This document shows, one piece after another, positions 40,551 to 51,365 of a stretch of 64,000 nt of DNA (position 1 is its first letter; every line of letters starts with the position of its first letter). The DNA comes from Dactylonectria macrodidyma (taxonomy: Eukaryota; Ascomycota; Sordariomycetes; Hypocreales; Nectriaceae), in assembly GCA_020744425.1 (NCBI GenBank), contig JAGMUV010000025.1:186001-250000 (forward strand). Direction: 5' to 3'. The notes below the pieces were generated by a model that was given only the letters and a program-made list of their open reading frames with translations, was not told the DNA's origin and did not search any database. The position numbers were made by a program, and so were the translations under genes.

Positions 40551-42505
40551 ATGGGTGGCGGAACTTCTCTCTGGGCCTCTCCCGACTGGAAGACGGACCC
40601 CAAGGAAATCTTCAACAAGCACCTGCTGCTGCTGAGCGTCACCATCGCCTTTGCCGGTTGCTCGTATGGCTTCGACCAGGGTAACATTGGCGGCATCATG
40701 ACGTTTCCGTCGTTTCGAAAGGCCTTTGGCTTTGATCAGCTGACGGACGAAGAGGCGGATACGCGAGGTGAGCAGTCATTCTACTGGTTATCGTGATTGA
40801 GTTTGAATGCTGACTTGGGTGCAGAGGGAAACATTGCGGCTATGCGTAAGTGAGGCGATATCTGACCACATAGTGTACCCAGTTCTAACTCAGCTTCACA
40901 GTGGCTGCTGGTGGTTCCGCCGGTGCCCTCATGGGAGCCCCCCTGGCCGACTTTCTCGGTCGGAAAAAGTCCGTCATTTCCATGGCGGCTCTTTTCCTGC
41001 TCGGCTGCAGCATGCAAGAGGTTCCCAACCTGAACGTCCTCTATGCCGGGCGACTCTTGGCTGGTATCGCGATCGGCGCCCAATCCATGGTGAGCAATCC
41101 TTCTATTCTCTGGCTGGATGGATACTAACTCTTTGGGTCATGCAGCTTGCTCCTCAGTACCTAGCTGAAAACTCCCCCAAGTCCATTCGAGGCTCGCTCA
41201 CCACCACGTACAACCTCATGATTATCATGGCGCTCGCCGTTGCCTTCTGGATCAACTACGGCGTCAGCACTTGGCCTAACAAGGGCCCGAACAACAACAA
41301 GGCGTGGCAGCTGGCTCTCGGCATCCAACTCATCCCGGGTTTCTTCCTCTTTGCTCTCATCTGGTGTAAGTGGGAACAGTGAACCAATTTTGTGCATTAG
41401 CTGACGATTACTGCTCAGTTGTTATCGAGACACCTCGTGCTCTCATCTCCAAGGGTCAATATGAGCGTGGTCTCAAGAACCTTTGCAAACTGCGAGGTCT
41501 GCCAGCAGATCACCCTTATGTCCAACAAGAGTACATGGAGATTACTGCACAGGCAGAACTCGAGCAAAGCCAAGCCAAGGGTGAGTCCTATGCCCACTAC
41601 GTCTTACCCAGCTTCCGTCTAATCCCCTCTAGGCTACAACTACAAAATCGTCATCCGCGAAATCATCACCAACGCTAGCAACCGCCGCCGCCTCTTCCTA
41701 GCCGTCCTACTTTTCATCTTCCACAAGCTGACCGGTACCGACTCGCTCAACTACTTTGCCCCCCAAATCTTCACCATGATTGGCGTCCCCGCGGGTTCCA
41801 GCTCGCTACTCACCACTGGAGTCTACGGTGTCGTCAAGCTGGCCGCGACTATCATCTACGTCGGCTTCATCGTCGACCGCGTTGGTCGCCGACTGCCTCT
41901 CATGATTGGTGCTTCGATTCAAGCGACTGCCATGATGTATATCGGTCTGTATATCCGGTTTGCGAATCCCGATGTTGGTGGAGGTACCGAGGCTGGTGGA
42001 ATCGTTGGCATCATCTGGTGAGCGATACTAGCACAATAATCACTCAAAGCACCGTAACTAACCTTCATGAAGGATCTACCTGTATGCTTTCGGTTGGTCC
42101 TTTGGCCACTCCGTCGCTCCCTACGTCGTCGCCGCCGAAATCTTCCCCGCACGCATCCGATCCTTCTGCATGGCCCTCTGCCTCTTCACCAACTGGATCG
42201 TCAACTACGGCATCACCTCGGCGACGCCACACATGTTCCGCACAATGGGCTACGGGTCATTTTTGTTCTTCGGCGTGGTTACCTACATCGGCGTCATCTT
42301 CATCTACTTTTGCCTGCCCGAGCTTAAGGGCCGCAGCATCGAGTCAATGGACGACCTGTTCCAGCACTCGCTCTGGACCATGTTCAAGCGCGCCTACCCG
42401 ACCGAGGATGAGAAGGTCCGCCATGATGTGCAAGAGATTTTGCACTCTACCAAGACTGATGGCGATGGGCGTGTCTCCATGGTTGAGGATGCTGAGAGGC
42501 GATGA
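40551..42505 (+). CDS. MFS sugar transporter
   Basis: Seven exons (40551-40767, 40825-40845, 40902-41089, 41146-41365, 41419-41580, 41633-42017, 42073-42505) encode 541 residues. Sugar-porter hallmarks are present: SYGFDQGNIGGIM in helix 1, ADFLGRKKS after helix 2, GRLLAGIAIGAQS, the PQYLAE loop, VIETPRALISKG after helix 6, and VDRVGRR in the second half. Helix 10-12 motifs (AAEIFPARIRS) and the PELKGRSIE loop complete it. It is a 12-helix proton symporter of the plasma membrane. The substrate may be a hexose, an acid sugar or quinate-like. Exon 2 is a 21-nt microexon. The divergent sialidase-fold gene suggests uptake of a linked glycoside or its product. Confidence 0.92.
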
Positions 42506-42995
42506 GTTCAGTAATCGGAACGGTATGCTCAGTGGAGGTGTGGAATATTGGCTCCGAGACTGGATTCAGAGATTACACTACCTGTTTATCATAAATCATG
42601 AGACTAGTTCGATATCTATTCCAAAATGAGAGGGCGCGTACGTCTGAATTGCCGAGCCTTTTAATTTGCTGTGCCGGTAGATTTGTCACTTCCTTATGCT
42701 CATCAAGCATGGTATCGAGATATTTTATCGCATAGAACTGTCGGCTTGTTCATGATCACATCATCAATGGTATACCTTAGATTTCACTGAGAAGTTAGTT
42801 TAGATAAATGGACTTGACAGGCATGTGTGTGACCTTTGGTACTGTCTAAGGGTTTGACACGCAAAGGACGATTTTCGTAGTTTATATGGAGTGGCAGTTT
42901 AAGGAGAAAGGTGTGTTGATTCAAGAATCCCAAAGTATCAAGAAGTAAGACCATTTGCCTGATAGTGTATCTATGTATCCCGACTTTTCCTGTTT
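42506..42995. other. Convergent 3' flanks, nothing else seen
   Basis: The shared downstream region of the sugar transporter and the aldo-keto reductase; AT-rich, no gene. Confidence 0.6.
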
Positions 42996-44139
42996 CTACA
43001 TGCCCTGGATGGCCCTCGGCTTATATCCACTCTCTAGGTACTCGCACTCTTCCTCTGTGAGCTTCACCTTCAACGCATCAACAGCCTCTACGATGCGCTT
43101 GACCGAACTCAACCCAATAATCGGATAGCACTCCTTCTGAAGCACCCAAGCTGTTGATACAAGGGCCATGCTCACGCCCTTCTTGCCCGCAATCTCCTCT
43201 ACCCGGTTCACGATATCCAAGTTGGCATCCGCAAACCACGCATCCTTCTTCTTATCCATGCGACTCCGAAGCGACGTCCCCTCCTCATTCTCCTTGGGCA
43301 GCGGCTTGGCCAACAGCCCTCGAGCGATGGGGCTCCAGGGGATGATGCCGACACCCGTCTCGCGGCAAAATGGCAGCATCTCGCGCTCCTCCTCGCGGTA
43401 CAGCAGGTTGTAGAAGGGCTGCATGGAGATGAATTCGGTCCAGCCGTGGGACCGCGCAATGTACTGCAGCCGGGCGAATTCCCACGTGTACATAGATGAG
43501 GCGCCGATGTAACGGACTTTGCCTGATTGTACGACGTCGTGCAGGGCGCGCATGATTTCTTCGGGGGGTGTTTCGCGGTCGAGGCGGTGGATTTGAAGGA
43601 CGTCTACATTGTTGATGTGTTAGAGGGATAGGTCTCAAGCAAGGTATGGAGTATTGTAAGATGGGGTAACCTCACCAATATAATCGGTACCCAACCGCTC
43701 TAGACACTTATCAACGGCATGGAATACATGCTTCCTGCTCAGACCCATCTGGTTCACCATAGGGCCGTCGTTTACGCTCGGCGGCCTCGAGTCATCATCC
43801 ATGACTGGATTATAAATCTTGGATAGGATGACGACCTTTTGTCTGGGGATGTTGAACTTTTTAAGTGCCTTGCCGATAATGACCTCGGACTTTCCGTTTG
43901 AATAGGTGTCGGCAGTGTCCCAAGTGTTGATCCCGTTGTCGTAGGCTGCCTTGAGAAGCTCGAGGCCATCCTCTTCGTCGAGAGTCCATGGCGATGTCTC
44001 CCATTTGGAAGAGCCAAAAGTCATGCATCCGAGGATGATTTTGGAAACCTTGAGGCCGCTGTTGCCAAGTCTGAGAGAATCGTATTAGTATCTAAGCTGA
44101 GTGGGGGCACTGACGCTGTAGCTACCTTACGTATTCCAT
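42996..44139 (-). CDS. Aldo-keto reductase
   Basis: Three exons (44126-44139, 43676-44070, 42996-43603) encode 338 residues; the first exon is only 14 nt. The family order is clear: LGNSGLKVSKIILGCMTFG, then NTWDTADTYSNGKSE with the catalytic Asp and Tyr, VVILSKIY with the catalytic Lys, and LQIHRLD with the His. IPWSPIARG and the C-terminal IIGLSSVKRI cofactor-binding block follow. It should be a cytosolic NADP(H)-dependent (alpha/beta)8 barrel reducing aldehydes, sugars or aryl ketones, of the aryl-alcohol-dehydrogenase-like type. It lies convergent with the sugar transporter. The substrate is not readable. Confidence 0.93.
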
Positions 44140-45055
44140 CTTGTAATGCTGTTGTGTGAGATGAGGGAACGCGTATTCCAAGGCACCCAGGCTCAAGTAT
44201 ACAAACCAAACCAGTGATGCAATGATTTAATTATCGGTTACCGGGCGAAATGTCAGCGATCGTTTCTGGTTATCTTGATCTTAATGTCCATCATGCGCCA
44301 TTACAGAGTGCGGGGAAGGAGAGGTCCGTACGTCGGCACGGCCTCCGCGCCGAGCATGGTGCCGAAACCCGCACGGAGTTTACCCCATCAGGAATAGTGC
44401 CGTTTTTTGTCCCAAGTAGAGACGACGAGAATTGTGGCTGCTCAAAGAGCATTTGTAATCCCCAATAACTCGTGCAATACTATCAGAATGAACAACAATA
44501 GGATTTATAGGCCATCTCGCCGTTGGTACAAATTCAATCGCTGTCACAAGTTCGGACTAGGTCTTAAAATGGCTCCGTGGCCAACAGATGGACACTCGAT
44601 TGCCTTATTAATCTAGCCCGCTCCCCTGTTGTGTTGTTATTCCAGTCCATCGACAGTAAGCACGGTCTGACATCAAGCGCCGACGGTTGGCTAATGTTCT
44701 GGAACTCCAGGTGCGTAGCAGTCCATACCGGAGCTCTGCCCTTCCATCTGATACGCCGATGTGAGAGAAAAAGTGTTAATATCGAGCCGTAATATAAAAG
44801 TGATAAGAAGATGTCCCGTGTAAGCTGAAAAAGATAGATCCCTACTCCATTATTTGCCCCCAAAGGCTCACTCTCCTCAGCCTATTCAACTGTTGCGCGG
44901 CTGTTTTGCCCCAGGACGAAAACTCAACATCATCAACTACTCTCGAATGTGTCGTACTCGAAGCTAGACTCTTCTTCGACGTAGTCGTCAAAGCTGTAAC
45001 TGGGACCCAGAAGACATTTGACGGAAAACGGGGTTGTGTCTTTTGGACCGTGAGA
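44140..45055. other. Intergenic, nothing firmly supported
   Basis: Contains the aldo-keto reductase promoter. An alternative last exon of the next gene could extend to about 44,850: a splice from the GTAAGT at about 45,089 to the AG near 45,005 gives about 55 open codons. I did not adopt it. Confidence 0.4.
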
Positions 45056-48000
45056 TTAAAACTGTATTAGGAAGACGGGAAACTTACAGTCTTCTATCGT
45101 GATACCAGCTTGACGTAAACGATTCATTTCGCGAAGCGATGGAACACATTCTTCTGCCATTCGCTTACTCCAGTAGCCATACACGAACTCGCGAAGGGGT
45201 TGTTTGGAGCTCTGGAGTTGGGATAGGAACTCATTAACGAGCTGTTCAAGGCGTAGCCCTAGAACTTGCTCCTCATCCTCTATTTCAATGTTCTCTTTGA
45301 TCCCTGCCCGCATTATTGGGTAGATTTTGCGTACATACTGTCGGGTGACTCCAAAGCTATGCTCACAACAAGTGTGTGTCATCTCGAGAGCCTCGAACGT
45401 GAGAAAAGTCAGTATCTCGCTGGATACCTGTGTCAGTATACTCCAACGCCGGTCTGCCTGATCCAAGTGCCCAGTACACATTGGCAGGAAAAAGCTATTT
45501 GGCGGTGAAACAAGTCCCTTCAACCACATTGTAACTGGCAAACAACCGTCGGGGCTACACCGACAGCGACATGTGTCTCTGCATAGTGAACCAAAAGCCT
45601 GCTTAAAAAAGCGGCAGGAGGGAGCTTGGGGTTGCTTTCCCTTCCTCGAATCCGAAATGTCGAATGCCGAAATTAGAGCCAGATGGTGCCAAATCGTTGC
45701 TGAAGTATTGACATCGAGCCAGAGGCGTTCTAGCGTGAAGGAATTCCCAAGCATTGATATGGGTTGATCTAGTCTAAATGTGTTCTCAAGCCAAAGCATG
45801 GTGTCGTCCGAGAGTACCGACGAATTTAAAGCCCCAGGTGTGGGATCGAAAATTGACCCAAACCTAGCACATATGAGTGACAAAATGTTTTGGGCCTGGT
45901 GGAGGTTGAATTCGCGGAAACCTGCATCGTAAAAGATACGGAAATGCTCGATGTCTAGATTTCCGTCAATGTAAACTCCTTCATAATCATCAGGGACAGT
46001 CAAGGCTGATGGGATGGACCCTCCCGCTTCTAACACTTCGTCAATGATTGAGGAGGCTCTCCCATCGGGAAAATCTTCGTCATTCACTCCCAATTGAGCC
46101 AGCTTTTCTGGAGTCAGGGTGGAATACGCAATGCTCTTAAGCTTTTTTCTTCTGTCGGCTGAGTGCTCTGCTACACAGCGAACACAGCCTGGGTGGTATG
46201 TCATCCCGTAGTTGCGATCTGGGAAGTGGTCCCAACGAGCGCCGTAGGACAACAAAATTCGACATGATTCTTCGCACTGGGAATAGATCGCAAAGTTCAG
46301 TGCCGTATCGATTTTCCAAGTTTCATCGTACCAGAAGCTAAGATTAGGAACCTGGCCACTCGTTTCCTCGAGTAACTCGACAGCACCCGCTGGAAGGAGG
46401 AGAGAGAGGCCAGTTGGCCAAGACGAAGCCAAATGGAGAACCGTCATGCCATAGTAGCGCTCGAAGACAGTGTTTGGTGAACTTGAGAGAATTGATTTGA
46501 CGGTTGCCTCTAGTCTGAGTGCGATTGCAGTCATCAGGGGAGGCAGGTCTAGTGCTACAGCCTGTTAGCAACATAGAAAATGCGAGGGGCATAGAGTAAC
46601 GATACCGTGAACTAGATCTCTATTTTCAATCAAAAGTTCAACCCACCCAAAAGCATCGGATGCGGTTGGGTTCAGGAGAGGCACGGTGTCATACATCTGA
46701 GCAATATCTGCGGCGATGGTGCGAGCTACCATTTGAGCTTTTGGCCATCGACGACTTGCAAGCTGGTATTTTGTCAAACATTCAAGAACATCACTGCAAA
46801 ATATATCAGTAATTGTAACGATATACTTCTGCAAATAGGTACTCATAAGACAGTACCTTCCTCCTCGATTGACGTCATCACATAGAACCCCCACGTGAAT
46901 CAAGGTCTTGACAATTCGAGACAGAACCTGGCATACGTGAGGCGCTATATTTGGCTCAATTTGGCGGCCGGAGGTGAAAGTAAAAACCCAGACAACTTCC
47001 TGGGTAAGAATCAGTCATCGGCTTGACATCACGTTTGGGAGCATCTTACATGAAGAAGTGACCCTCCTGATGAACTTCTGTCGTACGGTGAGGCTTTATC
47101 ATACTGAAAAAGCTCGAGTAATTCTCGTTCTACCTGGGCGGTGTACGTTTGCCAGTATTGCATATCATTTGGTATGCCGGGTTCGCTTAAGGATGCTAAG
47201 AAATTGTTGATTAGAAGACAGGCAGGGCTGCCTCGCTCTCTTCCTTGTTTACAGCGAAGTTGAGGGCTGATTGAATACCCCCCAACCCCGGTTGTGAGCA
47301 TCAGGCTTGTTTCCAAGAGAAGAGAAAGAGCTGGGCAGACTTTCATTCTGAACTGGATCCCAATGTCTTGGCATCTCTGCGGCCTGGAGAATTTGCAGTC
47401 TGGACGGTGTCTAGACAATTCGCGTCGCTGGCTAAAGACATTGAGGTGCCCCCATAAGAAATGCCTTTTGACAGACGTTTTCATCTTGCTCCGTCGAAGG
47501 TCGCAACTACATGGCGACGAACTTAGTTCTTGGCTCCTGGATTTTGTCGCCGCCTCCAAATAATTGTAGCCTACAGCATCGCACATCTCTCGAAAAGCGG
47601 CTGGTTTCTGAAGTAATTGACGTCCATTCTCAGAGATAGGCCTTCGCTCAGTGTGCTATGAAGGATTAGATAACATAGGACTACTCTCGGCCGGATTTCT
47701 CACCAGTGTCGCAAGTTGGCTCTGAGTCTGTCGGTGCTGACTGATGAGTAGACTCTGGAGGGCTTCAGTGCTGGCCTGTATTTGGGCAAGTAAGACGGTA
47801 GTCCCATCATTGATATCATCTCTTGCCGAACCAACGACGTTTAAAATGGCATCAGAACTGGTTTTCACTGTGTCTGTGGTGATCTGAAGTTGTATCCCGC
47901 ACTCGTCACTCTTTTGTCTCAGAGCTTGCAATGTCTGGCCAGTTGCCGAGAATCTTGAGTCCACAAGAAGCCCGAGGTTGGTGATTTCTTTGGTGTGGGA

Positions 48001-48513
48001 AATCCCCAAATCCCTGTGGAGTCTAAGTACCAACAATGAGATAACCCGGCGGCCCTGACGAACTCACAAATTAATCACCTGCAGAGCAAACTCGGATGTT
48101 GCTGTAAGGGCAAGAACTTTTTCTTGCATTCGAAGCAGGTCATCTCGGCGTACTCCAAAGGCAAGCAACTTCCCAGTGTTTTTCAACTTTGCCTTAATGT
48201 TGTTGGCTGGGGTATTGTGCAGCGACTCGAGCAACACCCGCAACTCATTTATACCTTGTTCGCTGTCTTGGACGCATTTCTGAAGTGATTGTATAGCTTT
48301 CGAATCAGTACTTGGAAGCTGCTGGATCTTTGGCACCAGGTCATCGAGGGCCTGAAATATGCGAATAAGATTGCTGATTTGATCCGAAGCAGCTACCAGG
48401 TCCTTGTCGCGGTTCTGCACAGAGCCGATGTAGTCGTATAGGCCTCTGAACACCTGTATGCCAAGAGATATGATGCCAACCGCGCTTCCAGCTACGGATA
48501 GCGGGTCCGCCAT
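45056..48513 (-). CDS. Helo-like N-terminal domain plus ankyrin-type repeat protein
   Basis: Six exons (48068-48513, 47704-48022, 47050-47655, 46857-46999, 46606-46793, 45056-46554) give 1066 residues in frame. The N-terminus MADPLSVAGSAVGIISLGIQ is the Helo-like/fungal STAND N-terminal domain (PF17111 type), related to the pore-forming HeLo domain of HET-S. A helical linker follows, then a central Cys-containing block (CSCDLRRSK, CKFSRPQRCQDIG) common in fungal ankyrin proteins. The C-terminal part has ankyrin-like units (MTVLHLASSWPTGLSLLL, TALNFAIYSQCEESCRILLS). No NACHT or NB-ARC P-loop is visible between them. Such proteins are linked to fungal allorecognition and cell death. Intron 2 is 48 nt, a multiple of three, with a TAG in the retained frame. 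The exact 3' end is uncertain. Confidence 0.8.
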
Positions 48514-49258
48514 TTCGACGATGCTGGTCAAGAGAAGCAAAATACAAGCTGGGCTGGGCGGAGTTGCTCAGGTGCGTGGACGCCTCATCTTCACAGCCTG
48601 ATCGTGATCTAGGACCCAAAGGTGGTCAGCATCGGCAGGAACGGGATTCTTGATTATCCGAGCCTTGTACACGTGTATTCCGCCTGATTGGGTCAATGTG
48701 CAAGTCGTGTTACGTTCCTACCGTAGGGTGGAGTCGATGCTGACCACAAATGGTGGTTGGGCGATTGTGCGGTCCGCGGGATACCACCAAGATTAAGCCC
48801 TTTCACATGATTTGTTGGTGGGCCTACAAGTTTTCTAGACATGGGTGATGCAGATAATACTCTATGATGAATGCAATACGGAATTTGGCTGAGATATCAT
48901 GGTCGCTGCTGGGTCCTTTACCGCCGGTAATCGAGAGATCCCTTCGCAGTCGATGCCGACACTATTTGAAGGGAGAAAATGGATGCGTGCCGCTTATTCA
49001 ATAGATAAAACTGCAAATGGGTCAATAAAGTTGTATTCATCATCATGATTTAAACTAATCCATTCATTCGTACTGTTGGCGCTCATAACCCAACAGTCCA
49101 ACCCCTCCGGCCCCGCTATGCTTGTGCTCAATGCCAAGTAATGTCGTACAAAGTCACCAGAGCTCCTCGAACCAAATAAACCAAACCACCTCTTGATAGC
49201 GATGGTTATGCCTCTATGACTATCCTGATCTAATTCCCAGCTATCTAAATACCCCTTT
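48514..49258. other. Intergenic, nothing supported
   Basis: Promoter side of the Helo-like gene and 3' flank of the next; no motifs. Confidence 0.55.
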
Positions 49259-49837
49259 TCACTCCTCCAGATCAACATCCTCCTGAGACACGACAGTCTC
49301 GGAGTCGCCCGAGTTGGACTTGAAGGTGATGGTGTTATCATCGTTGATGACAATCTCGGTAAGAGCATCTTCGTCCTCGGACCTCAAAATGTGCTGCTTG
49401 AAGCCGTCAGTGCTCTCAGAGTTGAACAGAGCATCCGACGTAGCAGCGGCAACCTCCTTGGCGACAAGCCGCGCTGCAATAAGTCCAGGGCCAGTCAGCG
49501 AAGACAGACCTGCAAGGGTAGTAGCAGCCTTCTTCAACAGCGACGGTGCAACGCTTTCCATTGCATCAATGATGTCGCGAAAGTTCTCCGGGTCCGAGTA
49601 GTACCTGGTGCGCATGTCCGGGCTGTACCAGGTGACGGTCCACCAGTCGCGGCCGGTGGTAAAGGCGCCCGTGTTGTACTCGACCTCGAGCTGCTCCTCG
49701 CCGAGCTCGCCGTTGTCAAGGATGCCCCATTGCTGCTGGTGTTTGTAGTCGTCGCTGTACTTGTGGACTAGGGACACGGCGACGATGGGGCTGCCGGTGT
49801 TGTTGCGGACGGAGGCGAGGGCGGTACGCTTGGTCAT
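49259..49837 (-). CDS. Hypothetical small fungal protein
   Basis: A single exon encodes 192 residues. The first 75 residues look beta-rich and conserved in style (NNTGSPIVAVSLVHKYSD, EVEYNTGAFTTGRDWWTVTW). Alternating hydrophobic strands and a strong WW motif recall small fungal proteins of unknown function. An Ala-rich helical stretch (about residues 95-140) and an acidic C-terminus follow. There is no signal peptide or transmembrane segment. I do not recognise a named family. Length, codon quality and a CT/GA-patterned leader support a real, probably expressed gene. Confidence 0.75.
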   Translation of the reverse strand: MTKRTALASVRNNTGSPIVAVSLVHKYSDDYKHQQQWGILDNGELGEEQLEVEYNTGAFTTGRDWWTVTWYSPDMRTRYYSDPENFRDIIDAMESVAPSLLKKAATTLAGLSSLTGPGLIAARLVAKEVAAATSDALFNSESTDGFKQHILRSEDEDALTEIVINDDNTITFKSNSGDSETVVSQEDVDLEE

Positions 49838-51365
49838 GGTTGCGGTGATGGATAGTGAAGTTGAAGGTCGGTATTGTTGTTTGTAGTTTGTGGAGTGTTT
49901 GGATGTCTATCGATGAGATAGACTTGTAGAGAAGCTATGGTGTAGTGATGAGGATGAGAGTGAAGAGATCGTTGAAGAGAAGAATGCCAGTTCTTTCTTA
50001 TACTCGTTTGCTTGGCCATTGCAGCCTCGAAAGTGTTAGAAAACCCTTAAATCTTCCATCATGATGTGTTGAGGAGCTGGCGGATCATGCATGTGGTGCG
50101 ACACCAAAAGCCAGGTCGGCGATGATGCGAATGTGGCTTTTGCTACGTGATTTGTTGCGTGAAGCCCGATGAAGGGTCCACTGCATTCAAGTCACCCTTT
50201 GATACAGATGCAAGCCCCCACGACAATGGTCAATTCGTCCATGTTAGGAGCTGTTGTCCGTGGAAGCATACCAAAGGCATTCGAGAAGCCCACTAGGCTG
50301 TGAACTATAAGCGGGCTTCTGCACCTCTAGGGCGGGCACCGGCCATCCCGTCACGCCTCAGGTACTCACTGGCCAACTCTGTCAGGCTGTATCTGGCCCT
50401 ATTTGTTCCCCATTCTGCCCTGTATTGGCACAATTGGCCCCTCTTTAGCTCAACTACGGGCTCCACTGTCCTAGCATCGGCGTCTACGCCAGACTGCCCG
50501 CTCGGCGTCGCTCATCAGCGGGTTTATGCAGCTGCCTAAACGGTGGAGAAATGCAGGTCTTTTCCCGCCTTTTGGGAGGTGCAGTGTTTGGGTAGCATCG
50601 TCGGCTCTCGCTGGACTCGGTCGCGAGACGAGGATGCGGGAAATTTTAGGCCACAAGACTCATCAAGGGTTACAAATTTGACGACGGCCAAGGTGTACGA
50701 GAAAGATGGATGCAAGGTTGGTGGAAGTAGTGAATATTTCTATAGCCACATTAACCTACAAGCAGCAAGGCGTAGTTAAGACTCCTTTTATCTGAGTTAC
50801 ATCCGTTCCTTCAAGGTCACAGAAAAATAATACAGTATCACTATTGTAGCATTTTCCAAACCCAATACTTCCAAAGTCACCAAATATTAGGCTCACGAAC
50901 AAAGTCATCTACAGCTAAAAATTCCGAATGGCCAAGCAAAATCGACAGATAGAACCTACAGTGTTCCGGCTGCCCTAACTCCTTTCGGAGTTCGCCAAAG
51001 CCTTCAGTCATGCTGCGGGTGCTGAGGACTCACTTAGTCATCAGCCTACAAGGCACTTCAGCACTTACGGGTAAATAAGCTGTCTGCTCCATCGCGCGAG
51101 TTGCTACATAGGTTATACTACAGTCACACCACTATGCCTCATATTGCATCCCTGTAATCACAACTCGTCCGTCCATGAAGAGGCTTATTCAAGGCTTGGA
51201 GACGGCCATGATTAATCCTGAGTGGGCGGGTGGATCCAGATGGTTAGCTCGGCCGAGAATTAATTCCACGCAGACTAAGTTAAGCTACGGGGTAGGCAAG
51301 GTTCCCGAAGCAATCTCGGCCGTGCTCAAACTTGATCCCCCATCATCCATCGTCTTTCACATCAA
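49838..51365. other. Gene-poor interval, nothing supported
   Basis: About 1.5 kb between divergent genes. ORFs up to about 80 codons occur on both strands without motifs. It must hold the promoters of the small protein and the regulator. Confidence 0.5.

Noticed and set aside
47656..47658. In-frame TAG in the Helo-like gene as proof of a pseudogene
   Set aside because: A GTGAGA...CTAAT...CATAG intron of 48 nt removes it and keeps frame, and all other exons are intact.
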